64,000 nucleotides of DNA from Thiothrix sp. Lineage in GTDB: Bacteria; Pseudomonadota; Gammaproteobacteria; Thiotrichales; Thiotrichaceae. The notes under the pieces were generated by a model. That model was given only the letters and a program-made list of their open reading frames with translations. It had not been told where the DNA came from and searched no databases. The translations under genes and the position numbers were made by a program. Shown one piece after another: positions 1-8,259 of this stretch. Numbering within the stretch: position 1 is the stretch's first letter; each line of letters starts with the position of its first letter. Where the stretch lies: the NCBI GenBank assembly GCA_008015155.1, contig SSFA01000031.1, positions 1 to 64,000 of the forward strand. The letters are read 5' to 3'.

Positions 1-793
1 CTTTCATAAACTGGCGGAAAGTTTCACCGGCTTGATCAGGGCTATCAAAAATCCATTTTTCCATCCTTAAGAAATTTTTCAGTACCTCTTTATCGCCCAT
101 CATGTCGACTAAACCTAGATACTTTTGCCCCATCAGTTGATACGGTTTTAAATTCAAAAAAGTCCAGTTCAACATTTCGCCCGGAATATTGCCGAGCGTA
201 TCCACCATCAAATCCACATCAACTTTTTGAATCCAACTACTCAGCATGTTATCTGGGGTTTGGAAATCAACGGGTGTCACCATCGTGACCAGATTTTTTA
301 CCCGCTCCGGATGCAGTGCGCTATAGCACAAACTAAAGGCACCGCCTTGGCAAATGCCTAATAGATTAACTTGCTCAACTTGGTGACGTTCACAGAGTTG
401 ATCTATGCAGCGATCTAAATAACCATTCAGATAGTCATCCATGCTTAGATAGCGATCTGAAGCATCAGGATAGCCCCAATCAATTAAATAAACATCTTGT
501 GCTGCATCCAATAAGCCCTTAATCGTGGAGCGATTCTCTTGTAAATCAGTCATATACGGGCGATTGACTAAAGCGTAAACAATCAGCAAGGGCGTAGGAT
601 TACGCTCGATACTCGGATCACCTGCATAATGCAGCAGTTTAAGTTTGTCCTCTTGATAAACCACTTCATGAGGCGTAACCCCACTCATACTTTCTTGCAT
701 AGCAAGTAAGTTACCCATGCCTTGAGTAAGCTTTTCATTAAAAGCCTTCACTTCAGCAACAAGGGCTTCAGGACGCATATTGAAAGGAATCAT
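1..793 (-). CDS. phaC: Class III PHA synthase catalytic subunit PhaC (partial)
   Basis: Polymerises 3-hydroxyacyl-CoA into polyhydroxyalkanoate on the surface of storage granules, as a complex with PhaE. Reading leftward from the ATG at 793, 264 codons are visible before the window ends, so roughly the last quarter of a ~355-residue class III enzyme is missing. The lipase-like box GICQGG carries the nucleophile Cys148. Other class III landmarks are VYALVNRPYMTDLQ (72-85), the VYLIDWGYPD stretch (101-110), and TPVDF and GNIPGE further on. The start ATG overlaps the phaE stop by 4 bases, which indicates translational coupling and one phaEC transcript. The catalytic Asp and His are expected beyond the edge and cannot be checked here. 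Confidence 0.95.
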   Translation of the reverse strand, partial: MIPFNMRPEALVAEVKAFNEKLTQGMGNLLAMQESMSGVTPHEVVYQEDKLKLLHYAGDPSIERNPTPLLIVYALVNRPYMTDLQENRSTIKGLLDAAQDVYLIDWGYPDASDRYLSMDDYLNGYLDRCIDQLCERHQVEQVNLLGICQGGAFSLCYSALHPERVKNLVTMVTPVDFQTPDNMLSSWIQKVDVDLMVDTLGNIPGEMLNWTFLNLKPYQLMGQKYLGLVDMMGDKEVLKNFLRMEKWIFDSPDQAGETFRQFMK

Positions 794-1815
794 TGTGCTG
801 CCTCCTGAATGGCTGTAGTTTGGGTAGCCTGCTCAATCCGTTTTAAGCGCTGATCAAGCTCACGCAATTGTCGGCGTAAGGCATGATTCTCACGTTTGAG
901 CTCATATTGCTTTTTAATCGTAGCCTCGTAATCAGCACGTACAGGTAAGCCAAAGGCTTTAAATTCATGATCGAGATGCTCATTCATACCCTGCTTGAGT
1001 AATAAAAACGCATTGACCAACTCACCATATAAGATTTGATAGCGCTCACTAGCCGCAAATTGTGCATAAGTATCTTCACTAACATCTACCCAGACATCAT
1101 ACAGCTCATGCAAAGACTTAATATTTTTGCCTTGATCAGCTAACTTCTGAATACGCGCACGCAAAGCCTGCACAGATTCTTGTCCTTGACTGGTAAAAGC
1201 CTGATTGTATTTATCCATGGCCTGCTGATAGCGTAAGGCCAAGTTAGCCAGCTTCTTCAAGCGCTCTTGACCCTCACGAGATAGACCAAAACTCGGGGCT
1301 GCTAATGCTTTTTGTAGATGCTCTTGCCACAAGCCAGCATTGGGCATATTTAGGCCATCCGCTCCCACTGCACGGAACAGATTCATGCCTTGCATCTTTC
1401 CCACTAACTGCTGCCAACCATCAAAAACTGACTGACCTAAGCCCAAAGACTGATTGGTTTGTGCGCCTTGTTGTAAGCATTGAGTGAAGCCTTGCTCCAA
1501 TGAGCGCATCCAACTTTCGATACTTGGGATGTCAGGATTAGTCATAGACTTGCTGTAGACTTGCTCTGCTAGGCCTAAATAGACTTTACCCATGTCCATG
1601 ACACGATTGAGCACATCTTGAATTTGGGGTGGTGAATCATGTGTAACTGTACCCCACCACTTCTGCAAATCGCTTGCCCATGCGGGTGCTGTTGATGGAT
1701 TGTTTGAAGAACTCGAGGCTGAGGGATCAAAACTACTAGAAAGAGTCGACCAATAACGTTGCTGGGCATCTAGCCAAGTCTTGATGGCTTCTTCTGACCA
1801 TTGCTTAGAACTCAT
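790..1815 (-). CDS. phaE: Class III PHA synthase subunit PhaE
   Basis: Non-catalytic partner that activates and stabilises PhaC in class III PHA synthases. The 341-residue protein starts at the ATG at 1815 (MSSKQWSEEAIK); a strong Shine-Dalgarno sequence GGAGGAGG lies 5 bases upstream, so the 18-residue longer frame from 1869 is rejected. A Trp-rich N-terminus and an SFGLSREGQ-type central part fit the PhaE family, as do the VYDVWVDVSE-like helix and a C-terminal coiled coil (about residues 300-330, rich in RQLRELDQRLKRIEQ). It overlaps phaC by 4 bases. A PhaR-like motif lies about 60 bases upstream, in the gap shared with divergent phaB. Confidence 0.93.
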   Translation of the reverse strand: MSSKQWSEEAIKTWLDAQQRYWSTLSSSFDPSASSSSNNPSTAPAWASDLQKWWGTVTHDSPPQIQDVLNRVMDMGKVYLGLAEQVYSKSMTNPDIPSIESWMRSLEQGFTQCLQQGAQTNQSLGLGQSVFDGWQQLVGKMQGMNLFRAVGADGLNMPNAGLWQEHLQKALAAPSFGLSREGQERLKKLANLALRYQQAMDKYNQAFTSQGQESVQALRARIQKLADQGKNIKSLHELYDVWVDVSEDTYAQFAASERYQILYGELVNAFLLLKQGMNEHLDHEFKAFGLPVRADYEATIKKQYELKRENHALRRQLRELDQRLKRIEQATQTTAIQEAAQ

Positions 1816-1875
1816 CTCGGCCTCCTCCAAACCTGAAGATAAAATGGCTGTACTCTTGAACCATATCATGCTAAT

Positions 1876-1891
1876 TTGTGCAGCGCAACAA
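1876..1891. promoter_or_regulatory. Candidate PhaR-type operator between phaE and phaB
   Basis: TTGTGCAGCGCAACAA is an imperfect dyad: TTGT-GC, then GC-AACAA. Nearly the same 16-mer occurs in front of the phasin gene (4274-4289). Its place between two divergent PHA genes suggests the binding site of the PhaR encoded at 2928. This is inference from repetition and location. Confidence 0.5.
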
Positions 1892-2008
1892 GAGTAATCT
1901 AGCGGGTTACTTTGTCAGTCTACTCGCTCTAGAACCCTCTTGTGAATACTCCCATCAAGTATGGCCCATTGTTGATTTTCACATCATCGTCTAACGGAGA
2001 TTTTGTCT

Positions 2009-2737
2009 ATGAGTAAAGTTGCACTAGTTACTGGTGGTACCGGTGGTATTGGCACCGCTATCTGTAAACGTTTAGCAGCTAACGGTTTCAAGATTATTAC
2101 AACCTACTTCGAACCAGAAGAAAAGGCGAAAGCCTGGGCCGAAGCTCAAGACTACGATGTGGATCTCTACCCTTGCAATGTAAGCGACTATAATTCTTGT
2201 GTGGAATTAAAAGAGCAAATTTTAAGAGATCACGGTCAAGTCGATGTAATCGTGAACAATGCAGGCATTACGCGTGATGCGAAATTCACCCGTATGACTC
2301 CAGACCAATGGCAAGCCGTTATTGCTACTAACTTAAATAGCTTGTTTAATGTTTGCCATCAATTTGTTGAAGGGATGACCGAGCGTGGTTTCGGCCGGAT
2401 CATTAATATCTCTTCTGTGAATGGTCAAAAAGGTCAAGCGGGCCAAACTAACTATAGTGCAGCAAAAGCCGGTGTACACGGCTTTACGATGGCTTTAGCG
2501 CAAGAAGTCGTCCGCAAAGGTGTAACCGTCAATACCATTTCTCCAGGCTACATCGGTACTGAGATGGTCATGGCGATTCGTGAAGACATCCGTAATACGA
2601 TTGTTGAGCAAATCCCTGTTAAACGTTTAGGCAAGCCAGAAGAAATCGCAGCAGTAGCCGCTTTCTTAGCCTCTGATGACGCAGCCTTTATCACTGGCTC
2701 TAATATCAGTGCAAATGGCGGCCAATTCATGCACTAA
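2009..2737 (+). CDS. phaB: NADPH-dependent acetoacetyl-CoA reductase PhaB
   Basis: Reduces acetoacetyl-CoA to (R)-3-hydroxybutyryl-CoA, the monomer for PHB, in the cytosol. The 242-residue protein is a classical short-chain dehydrogenase: cofactor loop TGGTGGIG at residues 8-15, NNAG near 83, catalytic Ser136 in NISSVNG, and Tyr149-x3-Lys153 in NYSAAKAG. The C-terminus ITGSNISANGGQFMH is typical of PhaB. The ATG at 2009 follows a CGGAGA ribosome site; a TTG two codons earlier is less likely. It is divergent from phaEC and followed by phaR. No thiolase (phaA) is present in this window, so the first pathway step must be encoded elsewhere. Confidence 0.95.
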   Translation: MSKVALVTGGTGGIGTAICKRLAANGFKIITTYFEPEEKAKAWAEAQDYDVDLYPCNVSDYNSCVELKEQILRDHGQVDVIVNNAGITRDAKFTRMTPDQWQAVIATNLNSLFNVCHQFVEGMTERGFGRIINISSVNGQKGQAGQTNYSAAKAGVHGFTMALAQEVVRKGVTVNTISPGYIGTEMVMAIREDIRNTIVEQIPVKRLGKPEEIAAVAAFLASDDAAFITGSNISANGGQFMH

Positions 2738-2756
2738 TTCGTGCTGATTACCCGCT

Positions 2757-2783
2757 TAGTAGCATAGCTAGGCTATGCTACTA
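2757..2783 (+). terminator. Hairpin after phaB
   Basis: A perfect 12-base-pair stem (TAGTAGCATAGC at 2757-2768, complement at 2772-2783) with a 3-base loop lies 20 bases after the phaB stop. No T-run follows, so it may act as an mRNA-end stabiliser or a weak terminator. Confidence 0.5.
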
Positions 2784-2836
2784 TCTATAAAATAAGCAAA
2801 TCCTCAGAAATTTACTCTTAATTCATCGATCAAGAG

Positions 2837-2853
2837 TATGCACGGCAAAACAA
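2837..2853. promoter_or_regulatory. Possible degenerate PhaR box upstream of phaR
   Basis: TATGCACGGCAAAACAA resembles the motifs at 1876 and 4274 (TGCA, two or three bases, GCAA, ACAA). It lies about 75 bases before phaR, where autoregulation is common in this family. The match is weaker than at the other two sites. Confidence 0.3.
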
Positions 2854-2927
2854 TAGCCTATACAATGAAGATGCACAGACCAAGTGCACACCACATTAAT
2901 ACACCAGAATTTTGGTAAAAAACGAGC

Positions 2928-3392
2928 ATGTCCGACACCCGAATTATTAAAAAATATCCTAATCGCCGCCTGTATGATACGCATCAAAGCTGCTATATCA
3001 CGCTAGCCGACGTGCGCGAATTAGTGATGAATGAAGTCCCTTTTCAAGTCGTCGATCGCCAGACCAGCGAGGACATCACCCGGAGTATTTTGCTGCAAAT
3101 TATTATGGAGCAAGAATCTGGTGGTAAGCCGCTGTTCAGTAGTGATCTCTTGTCAAAATTTATCCGCAACTACGGCGTTACGACCCAACAAGGTTTTAGC
3201 TCTTTCATGGAGCAAAGTATGCAGTTGTTCAATAATCAACAACAAGCGATTAGCGAACAAATGCATCGCGCCTTAGCAGGCACACCCCTCGATAATTGGC
3301 TAAAACTGAGCGAACATAATTTACAAGCTTGGAACAAGATGCAACAAGACATCTTAAAAAGTATGTCGCCTTTAGGTAAACGTGATCAGTAA
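2928..3392 (+). CDS. phaR: PHA synthesis repressor PhaR
   Basis: Transcriptional repressor that senses PHA polymer and controls phasin and PHA genes. The 154-residue protein opens with the signature DNA-binding domain (RIIKKYPNRRLYDT, residues 5-18, continuing to about 62), followed by the PHB-accumulation regulatory domain (LLQIIMEQESGGKPLFSSDLL region, about 65-105) and a helical C-terminus. It lies between phaB and the convergent phasin gene, and a shared hairpin at 3461-3487 separates it from the phasin. Repeated motifs at 1876, 2837 and 4274 are candidate binding sites. Confidence 0.95.
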   Translation: MSDTRIIKKYPNRRLYDTHQSCYITLADVRELVMNEVPFQVVDRQTSEDITRSILLQIIMEQESGGKPLFSSDLLSKFIRNYGVTTQQGFSSFMEQSMQLFNNQQQAISEQMHRALAGTPLDNWLKLSEHNLQAWNKMQQDILKSMSPLGKRDQ

Positions 3393-3460
3393 AGTTCGCA
3401 GGGTTTGCTAAGCAACAAGCGTTTGGCATTCAGAATAAACAAGGCTTTTTACTAGACAAA

Positions 3461-3487
3461 AAATTACCCGCTAATAGCGGGTAATTT
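3461..3487. terminator. Bidirectional terminator between phaR and the phasin gene
   Basis: Perfect 12-base-pair stem: AAATTACCCGCT at 3461-3472, complement at 3476-3487, loop AAT. A/T-rich flanks supply a U-tract in both directions. It sits between two convergent genes. Confidence 0.85.
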
Positions 3488-3563
3488 ATATAATTTCAGC
3501 AACCGAACACCAGAGGAGGAGGAGGAGGTAACAGCATCCGGTCGCTGGCTAAACTTGTTCAGC

Positions 3564-4154
3564 TTAGGCTGATTTAACGTCTTCAGCAGCTTTCTTAGTT
3601 GCAGCAACTGTTTTGTCAGCTGCTTCTTTGGTTGCAGCAACTGCTTTATCAGTAGCATCTTTACCAGCAGCAACCGCTTTATCAGCAGCTTCTTTGCTGG
3701 CTAAAGCAGCTTCTTGAGTCAGCGCAGTTGCTTTAGCCATTGCTTTCTCAACAGCAGCAGAAGCTTTATCCATGTTTTCAGTTAAAGCTTGCTTGCTCAG
3801 TTCAGTTGCTTTTTCAGTAGTTTGAGAAGCATATTTAGCAGCTTCTTCAGCGATAGTCACTAACTCGTCACGAGTAGCAGTTAACAGTTCAGCAGCTTCA
3901 CGCACGTTCGCTAACCACTTCTCGCCACAAGATTTCAAAACTTCTTGTTGCAGAGCGAAAACTTCTTTAGGGTCTTTTGCTTTAGCTAAAGCATCAGCAT
4001 TTTTAGTACCAGCTTCGAAACAGCTGCTCAATAAAGCAGTTTGCTTAGCAGTTAAAGTTTCGAAAGTTTTCATGTTCAATTCGCCAACGCGCTTTGCAGA
4101 ACTCATAGCGTTGTCATTTAATTGCTTGAACAGATCCATCATAGCGTTTTGCAT
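3564..4154 (-). CDS. phaP: Phasin (PHA granule-associated protein)
   Basis: Coats PHA granules and controls their size and number. The 196-residue protein has an N-terminal phasin domain (about residues 5-110; MKTFETLTAKQTALLSSCFEAG region). It ends in an Ala/Lys-rich amphipathic tail with three near-identical 11-residue units at 156-166, 167-177 and 178-188 (consensus AADKAVAATKE), plus a partial fourth. Such 11-mers resemble apolipoprotein/LEA helices and the Lys/Ala tails of DNA-binding phasins. A strong sigma-70 promoter (4238-4266) and an adjacent PhaR-like box lie upstream, so repression by PhaR that is lifted when polymer accumulates is likely. Confidence 0.9.
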   Translation of the reverse strand: MQNAMMDLFKQLNDNAMSSAKRVGELNMKTFETLTAKQTALLSSCFEAGTKNADALAKAKDPKEVFALQQEVLKSCGEKWLANVREAAELLTATRDELVTIAEEAAKYASQTTEKATELSKQALTENMDKASAAVEKAMAKATALTQEAALASKEAADKAVAAGKDATDKAVAATKEAADKTVAATKKAAEDVKSA

Positions 4155-4237
4155 AGTCGTATACCCTTTAGTTTGTCAGTGTCAGTGGCTGATTCTAATC
4201 TAAGAATCGTTTTGCTTTTCAGCGTTTGATGCAGTGC

Positions 4238-4266
4238 ACAATAACTAAGTTTTCCTAGACTGTCAA
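4238..4266 (-). promoter_or_regulatory. Sigma-70 promoter of the phasin gene
   Basis: On the minus strand there is TTGACA (4266-4261), a 17-base spacer and TATTGT (4243-4238). A TTGTGCACTGCA sequence overlaps and follows the -10, and a PhaR-like box abuts the -35, which suits repression by steric block. Confidence 0.75.
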
Positions 4267-4273
4267 TTATTTT

Positions 4274-4289
4274 TTGTGCATTGCAACAA
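4274..4289. promoter_or_regulatory. Candidate PhaR-type operator at the phasin promoter
   Basis: TTGTGCATTGCAACAA lies 8 bases upstream of the phasin -35 box. It differs at only two or three central bases from the motif between phaE and phaB (1876-1891). The GCATTGC core is symmetric. Confidence 0.55.
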
Positions 4290-4413
4290 AAGATTTAATT
4301 TTAAATGCTTAGACTGAGTTTAGTACAAATTTGTGACAATTGAATTTTCATAGTTCCCTTGAACAAGCTGATGTATAATCAAGACTCCGACCCGCTAGAA
4401 AAAGGCTCCTACT

Positions 4414-7248
4414 ATGCAGATTCAGGCTCCTTATGCTGCCCCTTATGAACTAGCTAACCTCAAAGAATTAGAGGCCCGTGTTCGTCAGTTTGGTGAGTTA
4501 CTCGGCGAGATTTTACGAGAACAAGAAGGCCAAGCTTTATATGAAGCTGTCGAAAAACTAAGGCGTGGTTATATTCAATTGCGTCAGCAAGATGACCCTA
4601 AACTGCGTGAAGAACTAATGCAGTTCATTCTGCAACTTGATGTGGCAGATATTGAAAAAATTATCCGTGCCTTTAATACCTTCTATGTGATTTCAAATAT
4701 TGTTGAAGAGGATTTTCGTGAGCGTGAACGCCGGCGCAAATTCGCACAGGGTGATGACCCTCTGTTGTGGAAAGGCTCCGCACGCCGCACTGTAGTTGAG
4801 CTACATGATGAAGGGGTGACTGCTGAACAAATGCAAACCCTCATGAATCAGCTGCGGTATATCCCTGTCTTTACCGCGCACCCCACTGAGGCAAGGCGGC
4901 GTACCTTGATGGGTATCCAGCGCCAGATTTTCCTAATGATTAATCAGCTAGAGTCTTTAGGCGAGGCAGGCGAAGAAGAAAAAGCTGCGCTCTTGCGGCA
5001 AATTAAAGGGCAGATTCAAATGCTCTGGCGCACTAATGAAGTCCGCACCCGCAAACCCACTGTCGAAGACGAAGTGAATTACGGACTTTATTATTTCCGG
5101 GAAAGTTTATTTGATGCTATCCCCCTGCTCTATCGTTTTTTTGAACGTGCGATGCGCTATGCCTATGGAAATCAATCCATCCTTGTGCCGAGTTTTTTAC
5201 GCATAGGCTCTTGGATTGGCGGTGACCGCGATGGCAACCCTTTTGTGACGGCTGCCGTCACACGTAATGCAATTCGTTTAGGCATGAGTGAAGCTTTATA
5301 TGAATATATCGAGCGTGTCGATGTACTCCGTAATTCACTATCACACTCTACAGAATTTATTACCCCCTCTGCAGCATTCTCTGAGTATCTACATAGCATT
5401 AACGAGCAGATGGGGAACCGCTTATTAGCCAAACGCACCGACCAACTACTCGAAGAACCTTATCGACGCTTACTCACCATTATGCGTCATCGTTTAAAAA
5501 ACACTTTAGAGGTTGTGCGTGCGCGCCTTGCTAATAAACCTGCAGTATTACCTTTAGAATCTTATCAAGATGCTGAGACTTTCTTACAAGAGCTTAAGCT
5601 TATTTATGACTCTCTACGCAGCCATAATGATGGTTTGTTAGCAGGACGTGAACTACGTGATTTAATCCGTTTAGTGGAAACCTGTGGCTTTGGACTTTAC
5701 CAACTAGACATTCGCCAAGAATCAACCATCCATAGCGAAACGGTAGCGGAAATTCTCAATTTATCCGGCTTATCTGGTAACTATTTAGAGCTACCTGAAA
5801 CTGAGCGCATTGCCTTACTTGCTGAACTAATTCAGCGCAATCGCTTACCCATGCCCTATCGGCCTAATCTCACTGCACGCACAGCTGAAGCCTTAGAGGT
5901 CTTTGACACTATGATGGAAATGCGCGCGGAAGCAGGTGCAGAAATTTTTGGCACTTATGTTATTTCGATGACGCATCACGCCAGCCATATTATGGAAGTT
6001 ATGTTGCTGGCAAAAATGGCTGGCCTCATTGGCTACACCGCCGAGCGTCAACTGTTTTGTAATATTCGGGTGTCGCCACTATTTGAAACGATTGAAGACT
6101 TAAAACACATTACTAGCGTGCTGACGCATCTTTTTGAGAATGCGACTTACCAAGCGCTGCTGAAAGCTTCAGGCAATTTACAAGAAGTCATGTTGGGTTA
6201 TTCAGACTCTTGCAAAGATGGTGGAATCCTAGCTTCTAATTGGAATTTGTATAATGCGCAAAAAGAAGTTTTAGGCTTAACCGATCGATATGGGATCACG
6301 TGTCGCTTATTCCATGGACGTGGCGGTACAGTAGGGCGTGGCGGTGGCCCCACTCATGAAGCTATTGTGGCACAACCACCGAATACAGTCCGAGGCCAGA
6401 TCAAATTCACTGAACAAGGCGAAGTACTCGCGGCTAAATATAGCAATCTAGAAACGGCAGTTTATGAGCTTGGAGTTGGAGCGACGGGCCTCTTAAAAGC
6501 CAGCGCAGGTTTAGTACTTCCCCGTGCTGCTTATAGTGAATCCTACCATGAGGCGATGCATGAAATTGCTGCTACGGGTGAAGATAGTTATCGCGAATTG
6601 ACTGATCGCACACCTGGCTTAATGGACTATTTCTATGAAGCCACGCCTGTTCAAGAAATCGGCCAGCTCAACTTAGGCTCACGCCCTTCACATCGTAAAC
6701 AAACAGTCCGGGACAAATCCTCCATTCGAGCGATTCCTTGGGTCTTTGGCTGGGCACAAGCACGGCATACCTTGCCAGGCTGGTATGGTATTGGTACAGC
6801 ACTCGCGAGCTTCCGACAAAAATACCCCGATGGTTTAGAACGCCTGCGAGATATGCATACTAACTGGCCAGCGTTTAAAGCCTTATTGGGCAACACGCAA
6901 ATGGGGTTATTCAAAGCAGAAATGGATATCGCGCATGAATATGCGTCCTTAGTAGAGAACCAGACCAGTGCTCAGCAGCTTTATGCAAGGATTCGTGCTG
7001 AATTTGAATTAACGGTGAGTGAGATTCTCTTAATCACTCAGCAAGCACGTCTGATGGATGACACGCCTCTGTTGCAATACTCAGTGCTACGGCGCAATCC
7101 TTACCTTGATCCTTTGAATAATATTCAAGTCACTCTGCTAAGACGGCATCGTGAGCATCTCGCCCACAGTACGGAAGCCTCACCTTGGCTGGAAGCTTTG
7201 TTACGAACAATTAATGCGATTGCAGCGGGTTTAAGAAATACAGGTTAG
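4414..7248 (+). CDS. ppc: Phosphoenolpyruvate carboxylase
   Basis: Carboxylates phosphoenolpyruvate to oxaloacetate, an anaplerotic supply for the TCA cycle. The 944-residue protein is full length. It carries the first catalytic signature FTAHPTEA with His156, the active-site Arg/Gly loop FHGRGGTVGRGGGPTHEA, the GYSDSCKDGG motif just before it, and the family C-terminus AAGLRNTG. The gene stands alone: the phasin gene is divergent upstream and erpA convergent downstream. A TATAAT-like -10 lies about 40 bases upstream of the ATG without a clear -35. Confidence 0.98.
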   Translation: MQIQAPYAAPYELANLKELEARVRQFGELLGEILREQEGQALYEAVEKLRRGYIQLRQQDDPKLREELMQFILQLDVADIEKIIRAFNTFYVISNIVEEDFRERERRRKFAQGDDPLLWKGSARRTVVELHDEGVTAEQMQTLMNQLRYIPVFTAHPTEARRRTLMGIQRQIFLMINQLESLGEAGEEEKAALLRQIKGQIQMLWRTNEVRTRKPTVEDEVNYGLYYFRESLFDAIPLLYRFFERAMRYAYGNQSILVPSFLRIGSWIGGDRDGNPFVTAAVTRNAIRLGMSEALYEYIERVDVLRNSLSHSTEFITPSAAFSEYLHSINEQMGNRLLAKRTDQLLEEPYRRLLTIMRHRLKNTLEVVRARLANKPAVLPLESYQDAETFLQELKLIYDSLRSHNDGLLAGRELRDLIRLVETCGFGLYQLDIRQESTIHSETVAEILNLSGLSGNYLELPETERIALLAELIQRNRLPMPYRPNLTARTAEALEVFDTMMEMRAEAGAEIFGTYVISMTHHASHIMEVMLLAKMAGLIGYTAERQLFCNIRVSPLFETIEDLKHITSVLTHLFENATYQALLKASGNLQEVMLGYSDSCKDGGILASNWNLYNAQKEVLGLTDRYGITCRLFHGRGGTVGRGGGPTHEAIVAQPPNTVRGQIKFTEQGEVLAAKYSNLETAVYELGVGATGLLKASAGLVLPRAAYSESYHEAMHEIAATGEDSYRELTDRTPGLMDYFYEATPVQEIGQLNLGSRPSHRKQTVRDKSSIRAIPWVFGWAQARHTLPGWYGIGTALASFRQKYPDGLERLRDMHTNWPAFKALLGNTQMGLFKAEMDIAHEYASLVENQTSAQQLYARIRAEFELTVSEILLITQQARLMDDTPLLQYSVLRRNPYLDPLNNIQVTLLRRHREHLAHSTEASPWLEALLRTINAIAAGLRNTG

Positions 7249-7263
7249 ATGCTAAAAAAACAA

Positions 7264-7288
7264 AACCCCTCCTAGAAAAGGAGGGGTT
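7264..7288 (-). terminator. Terminator between ppc and erpA
   Basis: Stem AACCCCTCC (7264-7272) pairs with 7280-7288. Read on the minus strand it is followed by TTTGTTTTTTT, so it is a proper rho-independent terminator for erpA. It may also cap the ppc message, although no T-run follows on the plus strand. Confidence 0.85.
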
Positions 7289-7316
7289 GGAAAAGAAACT
7301 TCAACTAAAGCTAGAA

Positions 7317-7661
7317 CTAGGGGCTAAAAGAAGAGCCACAGCCGCAAGTAGTGGTTGCGTTTGGATTACGAATCACGAACTGTGCGCCTTCCAAACCTTC
7401 GGTGTAGTCGATTTCGGCACCGACCATATATTGGAAGCTCATAGGGTCAATCAATAATTTTACGCCACCATTTTCCACCAGCGTGTCGCCATCGCCTTCT
7501 GCTTCATCAAAGGTAAATCCATATTGGAAACCTGAGCAACCACCACCTGTCACAAACACACGCAGCATTAAAGCGGGATTATTTTCTTCATCAATCAATT
7601 GCTTTACTTTCGCTGCAGCTGCATTGGTAAAGATCAGCGGCGCTGCCATTTCTACGGTCAT
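7317..7661 (-). CDS. erpA: Iron-sulfur cluster insertion protein ErpA
   Basis: A-type Fe-S carrier that delivers clusters to apoproteins such as the isoprenoid enzymes IspG and IspH. The 114-residue protein has the A-type core with Cys42 (GGGCSGFQYG) and the C-terminal pair Cys106-x-Cys108 (TTTCGCGSSF). The start at 7661 follows a CAGGAG ribosome site; an internal Met at residue 5 is less well placed. It lies next to bactofilin and DUF6776 genes, an arrangement common in gammaproteobacteria. The 97-base gap to bactofilin could hold its own promoter. Confidence 0.95.
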   Translation of the reverse strand: MTVEMAAPLIFTNAAAAKVKQLIDEENNPALMLRVFVTGGGCSGFQYGFTFDEAEGDGDTLVENGGVKLLIDPMSFQYMVGAEIDYTEGLEGAQFVIRNPNATTTCGCGSSFSP

Positions 7662-7758
7662 GTAAAAACTCCTGAAAACTCTGTCTAAACTAAGATAAAG
7701 AAGACGGTAGCACCTACCCGAAGCAGGGTCAATAAAGCCTCTTTTCTAGCGAGATTAG

Positions 7759-8253
7759 TTAGCTATTCGTGGATTCTGGCGCTTTTGGGGGTGGCAATTT
7801 ACTTGCATCATTTGGCTTTTGACGCACCAACTTACCATTGACCTCAGCACCGACCGCCATTTCCAGTAAGTTGTAATACACATCGCCACAGATACGGGCT
7901 TTTTCAAATAGCTCTACTTTACCATTGGCAAAAACATCACCATCGATTGCACCATTCAATAGCATACTAGAGACCCGAACTTCACCTTGAATACGGCCTT
8001 GCTCACTCAAAATTAACGTGGAGTCATCGTTGTCTGCAGTTAAATTGCCCTTGATGGTACCTTCAATATTTAGATTACCTGAAAAGGTCAAATCCCCATC
8101 AATCGTTGTACCACGACCAATCAAAGTATCGATACGTGCACTACGATTACCACCTTTTGCCTCAGCAGTGTTCGTGTTGGTGCTAGCAGCGGGTGCTACT
8201 GCATTATTGGTAGTCGCTGGTGGATTAGTCTTCGGATTACTCTTACCAAACAT
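7759..8253 (-). CDS. Bactofilin
   Basis: Bactofilins form nucleotide-independent polymers that help position cell-wall enzymes and set cell shape. The 164-residue protein has a disordered Asn/Ala/Thr-rich N-terminus (to about 35), then the right-handed beta-helix DUF583 domain (about 38-130; RIDTLIGRGTTIDGDL, NIEGTIKGNL, GEVRVSSMLLNGAIDGDV). It ends in a Pro/Lys-rich tail. It lies 6 bases downstream of the DUF6776 gene, so the two are likely cotranscribed and may act together at the membrane. Confidence 0.93.
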   Translation of the reverse strand: MFGKSNPKTNPPATTNNAVAPAASTNTNTAEAKGGNRSARIDTLIGRGTTIDGDLTFSGNLNIEGTIKGNLTADNDDSTLILSEQGRIQGEVRVSSMLLNGAIDGDVFANGKVELFEKARICGDVYYNLLEMAVGAEVNGKLVRQKPNDASKLPPPKAPESTNS

Positions 8254-8259
8254 TGACTT

